From: CAYSPT01 sp964432985
Lineage (GTDB): Bacteria > Muiribacteriota > CAYSPT01
Reading direction: 5' to 3'
Assembly: GCA_964432985.1 (NCBI GenBank)
Contig: CAYSPT010000003.1
Location: forward strand, 1 to 64,000
Length of the DNA: 64,000 bases
A model generated the notes under the pieces. That model saw only the letters and a program-made list of their open reading frames with translations. It had not been told where the DNA came from and searched no databases. The translations under genes and the position numbers were made by a program. Below, one piece after another: positions 9,504 through 18,093 of the stretch; within the stretch, counting starts at the first letter, position 1; each line of letters opens with the position of its first letter.

Positions 9504-12500
9504 TTATTTCTCCGCCGGTTTCTCTTCTGCGGTCGTTTCCTTTTTCTCTTTAGAGGGCTGTTTCTTTCTCGGGGGATTTTGTTTGGCTTCCAGTTCAGCT
9601 TTCTTCCTTTGGGCCAATTCCCGTTTCTCCTTCTTGGCGACCCGGGGGAGCGGAAACCGGTAATCCTCGCCTTTTAAGCCCATTATCTCGTAGATCATTA
9701 CCGGCTTTGTCTTGCCTTTCACCACCACGGGCTCAAGCGGCTTGGCCACCACGATGTCCTTTACATGCTCATACGTGAACTCGCTGATGATGAGGTAATT
9801 GTCCCAGTCGCGGGTCAAACCTTCCAGGCGGGCGCCCAGGTTCACCGCATCGCCGATGACGGTGTAGTCCATAAACATGTTGGCGCCCATGGCGCCGGTG
9901 ATCATGGGCCCGGTGTTGAGCCCCATCCCCATGTCCATGATCTCGCGGCCCTCACCTTCCCACTTCGCCCACAGCTCCTCAAGAACTTTCCCCTGCTCGA
10001 TGCAGCAGCGAAGTGCCAGCTCCGCGTGGTTTGGCTGGCTCAACGGCGCCCCCCAGACAGCCATGATCTCGTCACCGACGAATTTATCAAGCGTTCCTTC
10101 GTACTTGAAGATCACCTCGGCCATGGCGTTAAGATACTCATTGAGGCACTCCACTATCTGCTCCGGGGTGTGATGCTCTGAGAAGGTGGTGAAGCTTCGT
10201 ACGTCGGAGAAGAACACCGTCATCTCCCTTTTTTCACCGCCCATACGAATATCACCTGATGTAGATAGGATCTTGTTTACAACTTCCGGAGACACGAACC
10301 GCTTGAAGGTTTCACGCACCCGCATCTTCTCCCGCTGCTCTTCGATAAAACGGTACCCGTAAACCGTGGAGAACAGCAGCAGCGTCAGTATTAGCAATGG
10401 CACCGTTTCTATCCACATATGAAAGAACGTCAACGAAGCCAGCGCGCCGGTCAGCAGCAGGACGGCTGTTGTGCCGGTAAGAATGATCCCCGTAAACAAT
10501 TGAATCCGGCTGAAGGCCCAGGACAACGCAAGACCCAGGGGGAGGAAAAGATAGATAGGAATCATGCCTCCCAGGGGCTTGTGAATACAGCTGTTGGTCA
10601 CCAGGCTGTGGAATGCGTGGGCGTGGTACTCCACTCCGGCCATTTGTGATTCGGTCCCCCTGGTGGTGGGAACAGCCCACAAATCCTGGTCCACCGGTGA
10701 GGTAGGGCCTATGAACACGACTGCATTCTCCAGGTTCCACTCACGGTCTATCGCGTTGGTTACGCCATAGGAGTTAACGGTNNNNNNNNNNNNNNNNNNN
10801 NNNNNNNNNNNNNNNNNNNNNNNNNNNNNNNNNNNNNNNNNNNNNNNNNNNNNNNNNNNNNNNNNNNNNNNNNNNNNNNNNTTGTGATATTCCTTATCGG
10901 GTTGAAGCGTGATAGTGCCTCCCGAAACCAGGAGACCGTACTCGCTGAGCTCTCCGAGACCCGTCCAACCGGCGGCGGTTTCCCGGCCGGTTTCCTTATC
11001 AATGGCCCTGGCCCACACAAACACGCCACCATAGCCTCCGACACCATCAATACGGAATTTCCCTTCAGCTTCACTTACCGTGCTTACGACGCCCTGGACA
11101 TCCTTTACCATCTGCTGGAATTGAGGGTCAGGGAACAACTGTGACAACTGGTAGGTCAACAGGACCTCCATTCCCTCGACTCCGGTGCTCCCTTCGCCGA
11201 CAACCACCCCTTCCAGGGCGGCCCCGCCAATCAGGCCCATATCAACCGGTAAAAGGATATAATTCGGCTCCCATTGGCTCAGGTTCTGCCCCGCCACCTG
11301 GAAGAAATCACTCCACCCTTCCCCCTGGCTCACCTCGACCCACAGGGGCGCGCCGGGCAGTTGTTCGAACATGACCACACCTTCATCGTCGGTCACCTGA
11401 TCTCGGATAAAAACAGAGCCCGACTGCTGTTCAGTCCAGGATACCGATACCGCCGCACCCGCTACCGGCATACCGTCACTGCTGACCACCTGGGCAGCAA
11501 CAGCCACCGTACCGCCCGCTTCGGGCTCGACGTCATCCACCTGTATTCTTTTGTATGCCCTGAGCACCACATTGGCGCCCGCTTCCGAGTCTATCGGCAC
11601 CATGGCCGGCATGGGCTGCCCGAACACGCCCATTCTGTCTGCCTGTAACCCGTCCGGCCCCACAGTGGAGACCACCAGCGAAAACTCTTCTCCCGGGGGA
11701 AGCCCGCTGAAAGCAAACGTTCCATCCGCCGCGCTGCGGGTAATGAAGGTCCCGTATCCATAGCGGTTGATCAAAACAACCATGGCCTCTCCAACCGTAT
11801 TGCCGTCGGTATCCACCACCACTCCCGAAAGCCCGCTCGTGCCGGCCGGTACCAGGGAGATGTTCATATCCGACCGGCTCAGCTTATTGCCGCTCACTTC
11901 GACGAAGGACCGGTCCAGCTCACCGTTATATGCCCGGTAGAAGGGAATGTGAGAGATACTTTCCGGCCCGCCGATGAAGTTGACGTTGAACACCCGGGAC
12001 CGGTCGGGGATCTTGTCGATGCCTCCCAGGTAAAGGGCAGCCATAGAGGTGGCCAGGTGGGGGAAATCGGTGTCGTCCGTCTGCGTGTAGGAGAAATTGA
12101 TATACCGGCGTATAACGCTGTCGGCATCAACGGGAGTGTTAATCATCCCCAGCTGGTCGGATCCCGTCGCCACCTCGAACATCTCCAGGGGAGGTTCCCT
12201 GAACTCTTCCACCGTGTGGTGACCGGAGATGAAATGCTCCTTGGCGCCGATTCTCTGGGCCAGAACGACGTTGCCGCACTCCTTCAGCGTATCAACCAGT
12301 TCGGCGTCCTTAGCGGGATCCTTTTCATCGAGAAGAAGAAAGTCGATACCGATTGCTTTGACTCCCCGGGCGGTTAATTCACGTATGGCTTTGGCGTAGA
12401 AATCACGCTGCCAGTCGTCACCGAGCATCTTGTAGGATATGTCATCCTTGCCAATTACATAAACTCTCGGCAAGGGTGTCTCGGAAGACTTTTCTATGTA

Positions 12501-12662
12501 TTTCGTCCCGAACTGTTCGTTGCGCCAGATCAGTAGAGAATCATAGACGCTGCGGTCAAGATCGGTAATAAAATCGGTAACTCCCCACAAAATTATTGTC
12601 ACCAGAATGACAATAACTACCCCCACCTTCAAATTGAACAGCTTGGCAAACAGTTTACTCAT
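9504..12662 (-). CDS. CHASE2-domain class III adenylate cyclase with inserted Ig-like domains (contains a gap)
   Basis: The start chosen is ATG 12662 (GGGGGATCT upstream), overlapping the DUF523 gene by 8 nt; a farther start at 12716 would sit inside that gene. TM1 is at about residues 10-32. CHASE2 begins after it (WQRDFYAKAIRELTARGVKAIGIDFL). From about residue 250 to the gap the sequence switches to carboxypeptidase-regulatory/Ig-like modules (GLSGVVVDTDGNTVGEAMV; AQVVSSDGMPVAGAAVSVSW). After the gap CHASE2 resumes (LENAVVFIGPTSPVDQDLWA...GVEYHAHAF). Two or three TMs follow (about 695-775), then the catalytic domain with FFSDVRSFT, DKFVGDEIMAVWG and DYTVIGDAVNLGARLEG. The metal-binding Asp residues, the Lys/Asp pair typical of ATP specificity, and the N...R transition-state pair are present, so it should make cAMP. 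The tail is Lys/Glu-rich. Confidence 0.9.
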   Translation of the reverse strand: MSKLFAKLFNLKVGVVIVILVTIILWGVTDFITDLDRSVYDSLLIWRNEQFGTKYIEKSSETPLPRVYVIGKDDISYKMLGDDWQRDFYAKAIRELTARGVKAIGIDFLLLDEKDPAKDAELVDTLKECGNVVLAQRIGAKEHFISGHHTVEEFREPPLEMFEVATGSDQLGMINTPVDADSVIRRYINFSYTQTDDTDFPHLATSMAALYLGGIDKIPDRSRVFNVNFIGGPESISHIPFYRAYNGELDRSFVEVSGNKLSRSDMNISLVPAGTSGLSGVVVDTDGNTVGEAMVVLINRYGYGTFITRSAADGTFAFSGLPPGEEFSLVVSTVGPDGLQADRMGVFGQPMPAMVPIDSEAGANVVLRAYKRIQVDDVEPEAGGTVAVAAQVVSSDGMPVAGAAVSVSWTEQQSGSVFIRDQVTDDEGVVMFEQLPGAPLWVEVSQGEGWSDFFQVAGQNLSQWEPNYILLPVDMGLIGGAALEGVVVGEGSTGVEGMEVLLTYQLSQLFPDPQFQQMVKDVQGVVSTVSEAEGKFRIDGVGGYGGVFVWARAIDKETGRETAAGWTGLGELSEYGLLVSGGTITLQPDKEYHXXXXXXXXXXXXXXXXXXXXXXXXXXXXXXXXXXTVNSYGVTNAIDREWNLENAVVFIGPTSPVDQDLWAVPTTRGTESQMAGVEYHAHAFHSLVTNSCIHKPLGGMIPIYLFLPLGLALSWAFSRIQLFTGIILTGTTAVLLLTGALASLTFFHMWIETVPLLILTLLLFSTVYGYRFIEEQREKMRVRETFKRFVSPEVVNKILSTSGDIRMGGEKREMTVFFSDVRSFTTFSEHHTPEQIVECLNEYLNAMAEVIFKYEGTLDKFVGDEIMAVWGAPLSQPNHAELALRCCIEQGKVLEELWAKWEGEGREIMDMGMGLNTGPMITGAMGANMFMDYTVIGDAVNLGARLEGLTRDWDNYLIISEFTYEHVKDIVVAKPLEPVVVKGKTKPVMIYEIMGLKGEDYRFPLPRVAKKEKRELAQRKKAELEAKQNPPRKKQPSKEKKETTAEEKPAEK
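10782..10881. other. Assembly gap (100 N) inside the CHASE2 cyclase gene
   Basis: Exactly 100 N, so a nominal size. Both flanks are in the same minus-strand frame through 100 nt, but true length is unknown. Confidence 0.99.
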
Positions 12663-13197
12663 GAGATCCCCCTTCTTGGAGCTTATCCAGATATTTCTGA
12701 GCCTCATGCTCATCAACTACCAGGTATCCTTCACGTTGCAGCAGATCAGCCGTTACTCCCGGTCCATCAACCAAACGGCCCGAGAAACTACCGTCATGAA
12801 TACGATGGACTCCGCATGATGGGCTGCGGGATTTCAATACTATGATCGCCGGACGCACCAGTTGTGCAACGTCCAATGTTTCTCTAGCCCCCTTGATAAA
12901 TAGGGAGGTCACATCCTCCCTTTGGGAGGTCTTATCCTCTCCATTTTCCCTCAAAACACGCCGGGTGCCGGCCCACACTCCCCCGGAATCACCCTTCTCT
13001 ACCTCGCAGGGCGGACGCGGTGTCGGCAGCCCCCCCAGTTGTTCGGGACAGACAGGCACCAGCACAAAATTCGATGCCAGATCAATCAATTCCGGGTACC
13101 GGTTGTTCGTGGAACCCCGGTAATCCGTCCCCAACCCCACCAGGCAAGCGCTGACGAGAATTGTCTTATTCAAAAGCAGCCAGGACCTCTTTTTCAA
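12655..13197 (-). CDS. DUF523 family protein
   Basis: A 180-residue protein matching the DUF523 (YbbK-type) family: ILVSACLVGLGTDYRGSTN near the N-terminus, then VPVCPEQLGGLPTPRPP, and LKSRSPSCGVHRIHDGSFSGRLVDGPGVTADLL. These conserved Cys-containing motifs (SACL, CPE, SPSCG) define the family, whose biochemical role is uncertain. The stop overlaps the start of the CHASE2 cyclase gene by 8 nt, so they are translationally coupled. A seven-residue in-frame duplication (EDKTSQR / EDVTSLF) lies in the variable middle. Confidence 0.85.
   Translation of the reverse strand: MKKRSWLLLNKTILVSACLVGLGTDYRGSTNNRYPELIDLASNFVLVPVCPEQLGGLPTPRPPCEVEKGDSGGVWAGTRRVLRENGEDKTSQREDVTSLFIKGARETLDVAQLVRPAIIVLKSRSPSCGVHRIHDGSFSGRLVDGPGVTADLLQREGYLVVDEHEAQKYLDKLQEGGSHE
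12900..12941 (-). repeat. 21-bp in-frame tandem duplication in the DUF523 gene
   Basis: Two units on the minus strand, both GAGGATnnGACCTCCC-like, encode EDKTSQR and EDVTSLF. They lie in the variable loop, away from the conserved Cys motifs. Confidence 0.6.
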
Positions 13198-13234
13198 TTA
13201 TCTACTTTTCAGGTTAATGGTATCCTGTCTCTAA

Positions 13235-13246
13235 TTGAATATTCAA
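13235..13246. promoter_or_regulatory. 12-bp perfect palindrome upstream of the DUF523 gene
   Basis: TTGAATATTCAA is a perfect 12-bp palindrome 38 nt upstream of the ATG at 13197. It could be an operator or part of a -35 region. No function is shown. Confidence 0.3.
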
Positions 13247-13321
13247 GTATTTGATAAAATGCATCATAGAAAGCAATGCAGATTGTGCTATTCCATCTCA
13301 AGTGTACACGGCACAAATCCA

Positions 13322-13351
13322 TTGACGGTTTTCACACACACAAGCTATACT
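13322..13351 (+). promoter_or_regulatory. Candidate sigma70 promoter for the nucleoside kinase operon
   Basis: TTGACG at 13322-13327, an 18-bp spacer and TATACT at 13346-13351. The predicted start site near 13358 would give a leader of about 110 nt that includes two operator-like palindromes. Confidence 0.55.
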
Positions 13352-13386
13352 TTTTTACACCCCCGCGCCCGTAGCGGGACACTACC

Positions 13387-13444
13387 ACACGAATAATTCG
13401 TGAGTTTTCGAGCCGCAGCAAAATGGTTTGCGAATTATTTGTGT
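13387..13444 (+). promoter_or_regulatory. Operator-like palindromes or hairpin in the kinase leader
   Basis: CACGAATAATTCGTG at 13388-13402 is a perfect 15-bp palindrome (central A). A related half-diverged copy, GCGAATTATTTGTG, lies at 13430-13443. The two copies can also pair as a 14-bp stem (13387-13400 with 13431-13444, one G-T pair) around a 30-nt loop. Both sit between the candidate promoter and the ribosome site, fitting a repressor operator or an RNA hairpin. Confidence 0.5.
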
Positions 13445-13466
13445 ATTGTCACAGGGAGGTATTATT

Positions 13467-15131
13467 CTGGCCAGCAATACAATTTCCATCACGCTCGAAA
13501 CGGGAGAAATCCGCACGGTAGCAAAAGGAACACCCCTCGAAGAAATCGCCCGTGAATACCTGACAGACGATTCACTGCCCATCCTGGCCGCCAAAGTTGA
13601 CAACAGGGCGGTACCGCTGGTTTTCATTCTGGAAAAAAACTGTACGGTTTCGTTCATTACCCAGCAGTCCATGGAAGGAATGGAGATTTACCGCCGGAGC
13701 CTGTGCGTAGTGCTTGCACGGGCGGTAATGGAGTATCACCACAATATCCGCCTGGCTATCGGGCACTCCCTGGGACACGGGTACTATTATGACCTCTACT
13801 GTGATGTCCCGGTAACGAAATCTCTGCTCGCCATCATCGAAAAGCGGATGCGTGACATAATCAAAAAGGACGAACCGTTTATCTACCGGAAAGTGTCCCG
13901 GCCGGAAGCCAAGGATATTCTTGCCAAGGAAGCCCAGGCAGATAAACTGAGGCTTCTCACGTCCGTTAAACACCGCCAGGTGGAACTCTACACGCTGGGT
14001 AGCTTCACCGATCTCTACCACGGTCCGCTCGTTCCTTCAACCGGCTGTTTGAAGTACTTTGAACTCGTCACCTACCCACCCGGTTTCGTGCTGCGATTTC
14101 CATCCAGTTCCCACCCTTCCAGGATCCCGGAAGCCCGGCACCAGCCGAAACTCTTCCAGGTCTACCAGGAGAGCAAGTACTGGAGCAAGGTAATGGAAGT
14201 CAGCCAGGTTGGACGGATGAACGATATCATCGCCGCCGGGAACATCGGCGACCTGATAAAGATAGCCGAAGCACTCCACGAAAAGAAAATCGCCGCCGTG
14301 GCTGACGACATCACCCGGCACCTCGACAGTGTTAAAGTAATTCTCATAGCCGGGCCGACCTGTTCGGGGAAAACTACTTTTTCTAAACGGCTGTACGTGC
14401 ATCTCAGGGTAAACGGAGTCAAGGCCACATCGCTTTCACTCGACAACTATTTCGTCAACCGGGAAGACTGCCCGATAGACGAGCGCGGAGAGTACGATTT
14501 CGAAGCCCTGGAAGCCCTTGACCTCGATCTCTTCAATGAGCATCTTTACGCGCTGCTCGAAGGTTTGGAAGTCAACGTTCCCATCTTCGATTTCGAAACC
14601 GGGAAACGGAAAAAGAAAACCAATCCCATGCGTATAGAAGAAAACGAGCTGCTTATCATCGAGGGGATGCACGGGCTTAACGACGAGCTGACTTTCTCTA
14701 TTCCAGGACAATCTAAGTACAAGATATACATCAGCGCCCTGACACAGGTGTGCCTCGATGACCACAACCGTATTCCCACCACCGATACCCGTCTTCTCAG
14801 GCGAATAGTGAGAGATTACCAGTACCGGGGATACACGGCGCTGGATACCATCAAACGGTGGCCGCTGGTCCGGGCTGGGGAGGAACGGTACATATTCCCG
14901 TTCCAGGAAGAAGCCGATATAATGTTCAACTCGGCCCTGGTCTATGAATTAGCGGTGCTCAAGGTGCTGGCAGAACCACAGCTGAAAAAAATGAGCAGCA
15001 ATCACTCGCAGTATAACGAAGCCTCAAGGCTTCTCGAATTTCTGAAGCTGTTCCTTCCCGTATCGTTCGATGAGGTTTCGCCAACGTCGATTTTACGGGA
15101 GTTCATCGGAGGAAGCTCGTTCAGCTATTGA
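13467..15131 (+). CDS. Nucleoside (uridine-type) kinase with TGS and tRNA-synthetase-like domains
   Basis: A three-part protein of 554 residues: a TGS-like N-terminus (ISITLETGEIRTVAKGTPLEEI), a ThrRS/AlaRS second-domain-like middle (HSLGHGYYYDLY), and a PRK/uridine-kinase ATPase with Walker A GPTCSGKTTF at about residue 295 and SLDNYFVNRE. This architecture is known for a family annotated as nucleoside kinase. The start is a choice: GGGAGGT at 13454-13460 is followed after 6 nt by CTG (13467), with ATT codons just before. A TTG at 13428 is in frame but would place the ribosome site inside the gene. The next gene starts 19 nt after the stop. Confidence 0.85.
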   Translation: MASNTISITLETGEIRTVAKGTPLEEIAREYLTDDSLPILAAKVDNRAVPLVFILEKNCTVSFITQQSMEGMEIYRRSLCVVLARAVMEYHHNIRLAIGHSLGHGYYYDLYCDVPVTKSLLAIIEKRMRDIIKKDEPFIYRKVSRPEAKDILAKEAQADKLRLLTSVKHRQVELYTLGSFTDLYHGPLVPSTGCLKYFELVTYPPGFVLRFPSSSHPSRIPEARHQPKLFQVYQESKYWSKVMEVSQVGRMNDIIAAGNIGDLIKIAEALHEKKIAAVADDITRHLDSVKVILIAGPTCSGKTTFSKRLYVHLRVNGVKATSLSLDNYFVNREDCPIDERGEYDFEALEALDLDLFNEHLYALLEGLEVNVPIFDFETGKRKKKTNPMRIEENELLIIEGMHGLNDELTFSIPGQSKYKIYISALTQVCLDDHNRIPTTDTRLLRRIVRDYQYRGYTALDTIKRWPLVRAGEERYIFPFQEEADIMFNSALVYELAVLKVLAEPQLKKMSSNHSQYNEASRLLEFLKLFLPVSFDEVSPTSILREFIGGSSFSY

Positions 15132-15150
15132 AACGGCAGGAGGAGGAAAC

Positions 15151-18090
15151 GTGGACCTTTTTCTCGGTTACAACTTAAAAGCAAACGTACTCACCAACGA
15201 GAAGTTCGTTTTTCCCGCCGAGGACCTGCTTACCCACACATTTATCTGCGGGTCTACCGGGTCGGGGAAAACGGTTCTTGGAAAGATATTGGTTGAAGAA
15301 GCCGCCAGGGCCTCTATTCCATCCATCATGATCGATCTCAAAGGGGACTTGAGTTCCCTGGCAATTCCGGTTTCCAACGTCGATTATCACGAGATTCGGG
15401 ACTGGGTGGAAGCCCGAACGGACGAGGAGATCTACCAGAAAGCCCAGGAGGTCGTGACGGACTTCCGTAATCGTCTGACAAGCACGGGGCTCTCTCAGGA
15501 CGACGTCCGCTCCTTCCGCAGCAACATCGAGGTCAGGATACTAACCCCAAAATCTCATCTCGGAGAACCTTTTTGCTTCTCCCTCACCGGCGAGAAACCG
15601 CAATTGTCGTCCTATGAAAGCGCGGGAGGGAAAGAGACGCTGATACATTCCGCATCCGTCAGCGCACAGGCCCTCATCGAGCGGGCTTACACCGATAATG
15701 AGCGGTCGGGAAAAGTGGAAGAAAAACGGTTCCTGGAAGAGCTCATTCTTCATCTCTGGTCGGATGACGCCAATCTGGAAGGCAAAGAAGGGCTGGTAAC
15801 TCTGATTAAACATACCACCCAGCCTCCATTCAACACGGTGGGAGTCATGTCGGTCAACGACTTCCTTCCGCCGGGGCGCCGGCGTGACCTGGCCCGGCGG
15901 CTCAATTCCCTGCTGGTGGGCTCGGAAAGCCTCTGGTTCGAAGGCGAAACCATGACATCGATCCTGCGGTACATTGACGATCCGGACAGGAAACGGACAC
16001 CAATAGTCATTTTTAACCTTTCAATGCTCGGATCATTCCAGGAGAAAAATCTCATCCTTTCGCACATCGCCAGTTCGGTGAGTACCTGGATGCGGAAAAA
16101 GGTCAAGGGGACAGGGCCAAGAATAGTCTTCTATTTGGACGAGATAGGAGAAGGTAAACAGAGCTTTTTCCCGGCCGAACCCTTCCATTGTGCCAGCAAA
16201 GAAGCCTTGAACATCCTTCTGAGGCAGGGACGGGCCTTCGGTGTCTGCTGCATTCTCAGTACCCAGAACCCCGGTGATATCGACTATAAAGGGTTGACCA
16301 ACTGCCACACCTGGTTCGTGGGGAAACTGCTGACCAGGGAAGACCGCAGCAAAGTCATGCAGGGGATTTCCAGCTTTGAATACTTCGCCACCCGGTTCGA
16401 GGATTACATCAAAACATCCGACGTGGGGCAGTTCGTAGTAAAGACCAAGTTCGGCCGGGTCCTCCAGTTCAAGGAACGATGGCTGCTTTCTATCCACCGG
16501 GTGCTGTCCCCCGAAGACTATGAAAAGCTGTATCGGACACTAAAATGGAGCCGGTTCAGAGAGCGGGCACAGGCGTTGATCGACAGTGCAAAACACGCTG
16601 AGGCTCTTGCTTATCTCGATAAGCTATTAAAGGAACGGCCCCGTCTTGCCCAGGCCTGGGCGTTGAAAGGCAAGGTTCACGAACTGCAGGACGACAAGCA
16701 GGCAGCTCTTAAAGCGTACGAAAAGGTCCTTTCTCTGGAGCGCCACGACAGTGAAACATGGTTCAGAATGGCGCTGCTGTACATATCTATGAATGAAGCC
16801 TCACAAGCCCTTTTCGCATTGGATGAAGCTATTGCTTCAAATGAGCAGCACGATCTTGCCTGGCTTGAAAAAGGAAAACTGTTGTATTCACAGGACAAGA
16901 TCGATGCAGCGAAAGACTCCCTGACGCAAGCCACCAGGATAAATTCCCGGCTGGCTGAAGGATGGGAAATCCTGTCCAGGATATCCGAGGGACAGAATGA
17001 TTACATCCGTTCGCTTGAGTACCTGGCCCGGGCCATCAATCTCAGTCCCGGAGTAATTCGTTTGCTGGTCAAGAAGGGCTCCCTTTACCTCATGTCAAAC
17101 GATCCGTTCTCGGCCCTGAAAACCTTTGAATACATTATTGAAAAGTACCCGGAAAACACGGAGGCTCTTCATGGACAGGCCATGACACTTCTGGAAATCG
17201 GCGAAAAAGGCAAAGCAGCCGACATAATTCAGCAGGCGCTGACGGTAAATCCGAGAAACCTGAACAACGGTGTTCTTTATGCCCGGCTGAAAGAAGATGA
17301 AGGGCAATTCGAAGAGGCACTGGGAACACTTGAAAAACTTATTTCGTGGCATCCGGATTCCCCGCTGCCGCTGCTGCGCTCGGCAGCCTGCCACCTGGGA
17401 CTGGAACACCTGGACCAGGCCACAGCCTTGATAGATAAAACGCTCTCCCTGGAGCCCGATCTAGGTGAAGCCTGGCTGTTAAAAGGTGCCATCCTCGAAA
17501 AATCAGGCCAGAGTGACGAGGCGGGAACCGCGTACGAAAAAGCAGTCGGTTGCGCTCCTGATCTGCCGGAAGCCCTCCGGCAGAAAGCCAGTTTTCACAA
17601 GAAACTCGGCGAATGGAATAAAGCCCTGGACACGTTCGGAAAACTCTTGACCCTGGAACCGGGAGACGAGGATGCCTGGTACGGCAAGGCCATGGCCCTG
17701 GAGCACCTGGAAAAATTCAGCGACGCCATTGCGGCGCTCCAACACGTGGAAACGCTGGCCCAGTATCCGGACATATGGGCCCACCGGGCACGGCTGTTCG
17801 CTGCCACTTCACAGTGGACACGATCACGGGAAGCCTTCGAGAAAGCCATCAAGAAGAACCCCTCCGACGACTTTCTCCGACTGGAGAACGGTATAGTGCT
17901 CAGAGAGCTCAACCAGTTCGAAAAAGCGCTCGATAACATCGACATCTTCGTCAAGCAGCATCCGGACGATACTATGGGGTGGAAGGAGATGGGTGCCACC
18001 TTCCGGGCCATGGGAGACAGCCGGCGGGCCGGGCACTGCTTCGAAAAGGTGGCAGAACTGGACGAACAGCAAAACAGCAGGACCACCTGA
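15151..18090 (+). CDS. HerA/VirB4-like ATPase fused to tetratricopeptide repeats
   Basis: The start is GTG 15151, right after AGGAGGAAAC. The N-terminal about 470 residues are a HerA/FtsK-superfamily ATPase: Walker A GSTGSGKTVLGK at about residue 33, DLKGDLSSLA, Walker B IVFYLDEIGEG at about residue 326, and a sensor STQNPGDIDY. From about residue 475 to the end come at least 13 TPR units (AWALKGKVHELQDDKQAALKAYEKVL and similar). There is no signal peptide, so it is cytoplasmic. No NurA nuclease gene is adjacent, so a HerA-NurA end-resection role is not supported. The TPR half suggests the motor is recruited to protein partners. Confidence 0.85.
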   Translation: MDLFLGYNLKANVLTNEKFVFPAEDLLTHTFICGSTGSGKTVLGKILVEEAARASIPSIMIDLKGDLSSLAIPVSNVDYHEIRDWVEARTDEEIYQKAQEVVTDFRNRLTSTGLSQDDVRSFRSNIEVRILTPKSHLGEPFCFSLTGEKPQLSSYESAGGKETLIHSASVSAQALIERAYTDNERSGKVEEKRFLEELILHLWSDDANLEGKEGLVTLIKHTTQPPFNTVGVMSVNDFLPPGRRRDLARRLNSLLVGSESLWFEGETMTSILRYIDDPDRKRTPIVIFNLSMLGSFQEKNLILSHIASSVSTWMRKKVKGTGPRIVFYLDEIGEGKQSFFPAEPFHCASKEALNILLRQGRAFGVCCILSTQNPGDIDYKGLTNCHTWFVGKLLTREDRSKVMQGISSFEYFATRFEDYIKTSDVGQFVVKTKFGRVLQFKERWLLSIHRVLSPEDYEKLYRTLKWSRFRERAQALIDSAKHAEALAYLDKLLKERPRLAQAWALKGKVHELQDDKQAALKAYEKVLSLERHDSETWFRMALLYISMNEASQALFALDEAIASNEQHDLAWLEKGKLLYSQDKIDAAKDSLTQATRINSRLAEGWEILSRISEGQNDYIRSLEYLARAINLSPGVIRLLVKKGSLYLMSNDPFSALKTFEYIIEKYPENTEALHGQAMTLLEIGEKGKAADIIQQALTVNPRNLNNGVLYARLKEDEGQFEEALGTLEKLISWHPDSPLPLLRSAACHLGLEHLDQATALIDKTLSLEPDLGEAWLLKGAILEKSGQSDEAGTAYEKAVGCAPDLPEALRQKASFHKKLGEWNKALDTFGKLLTLEPGDEDAWYGKAMALEHLEKFSDAIAALQHVETLAQYPDIWAHRARLFAATSQWTRSREAFEKAIKKNPSDDFLRLENGIVLRELNQFEKALDNIDIFVKQHPDDTMGWKEMGATFRAMGDSRRAGHCFEKVAELDEQQNSRTT

Positions 18091-18093
18091 TGA

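Noticed and set aside
15070..15150. Farther upstream start for the HerA-like gene
   Set aside because: It would overlap the kinase gene by 62 nt, while GTG 15151 has AGGAGGAAAC directly before it.
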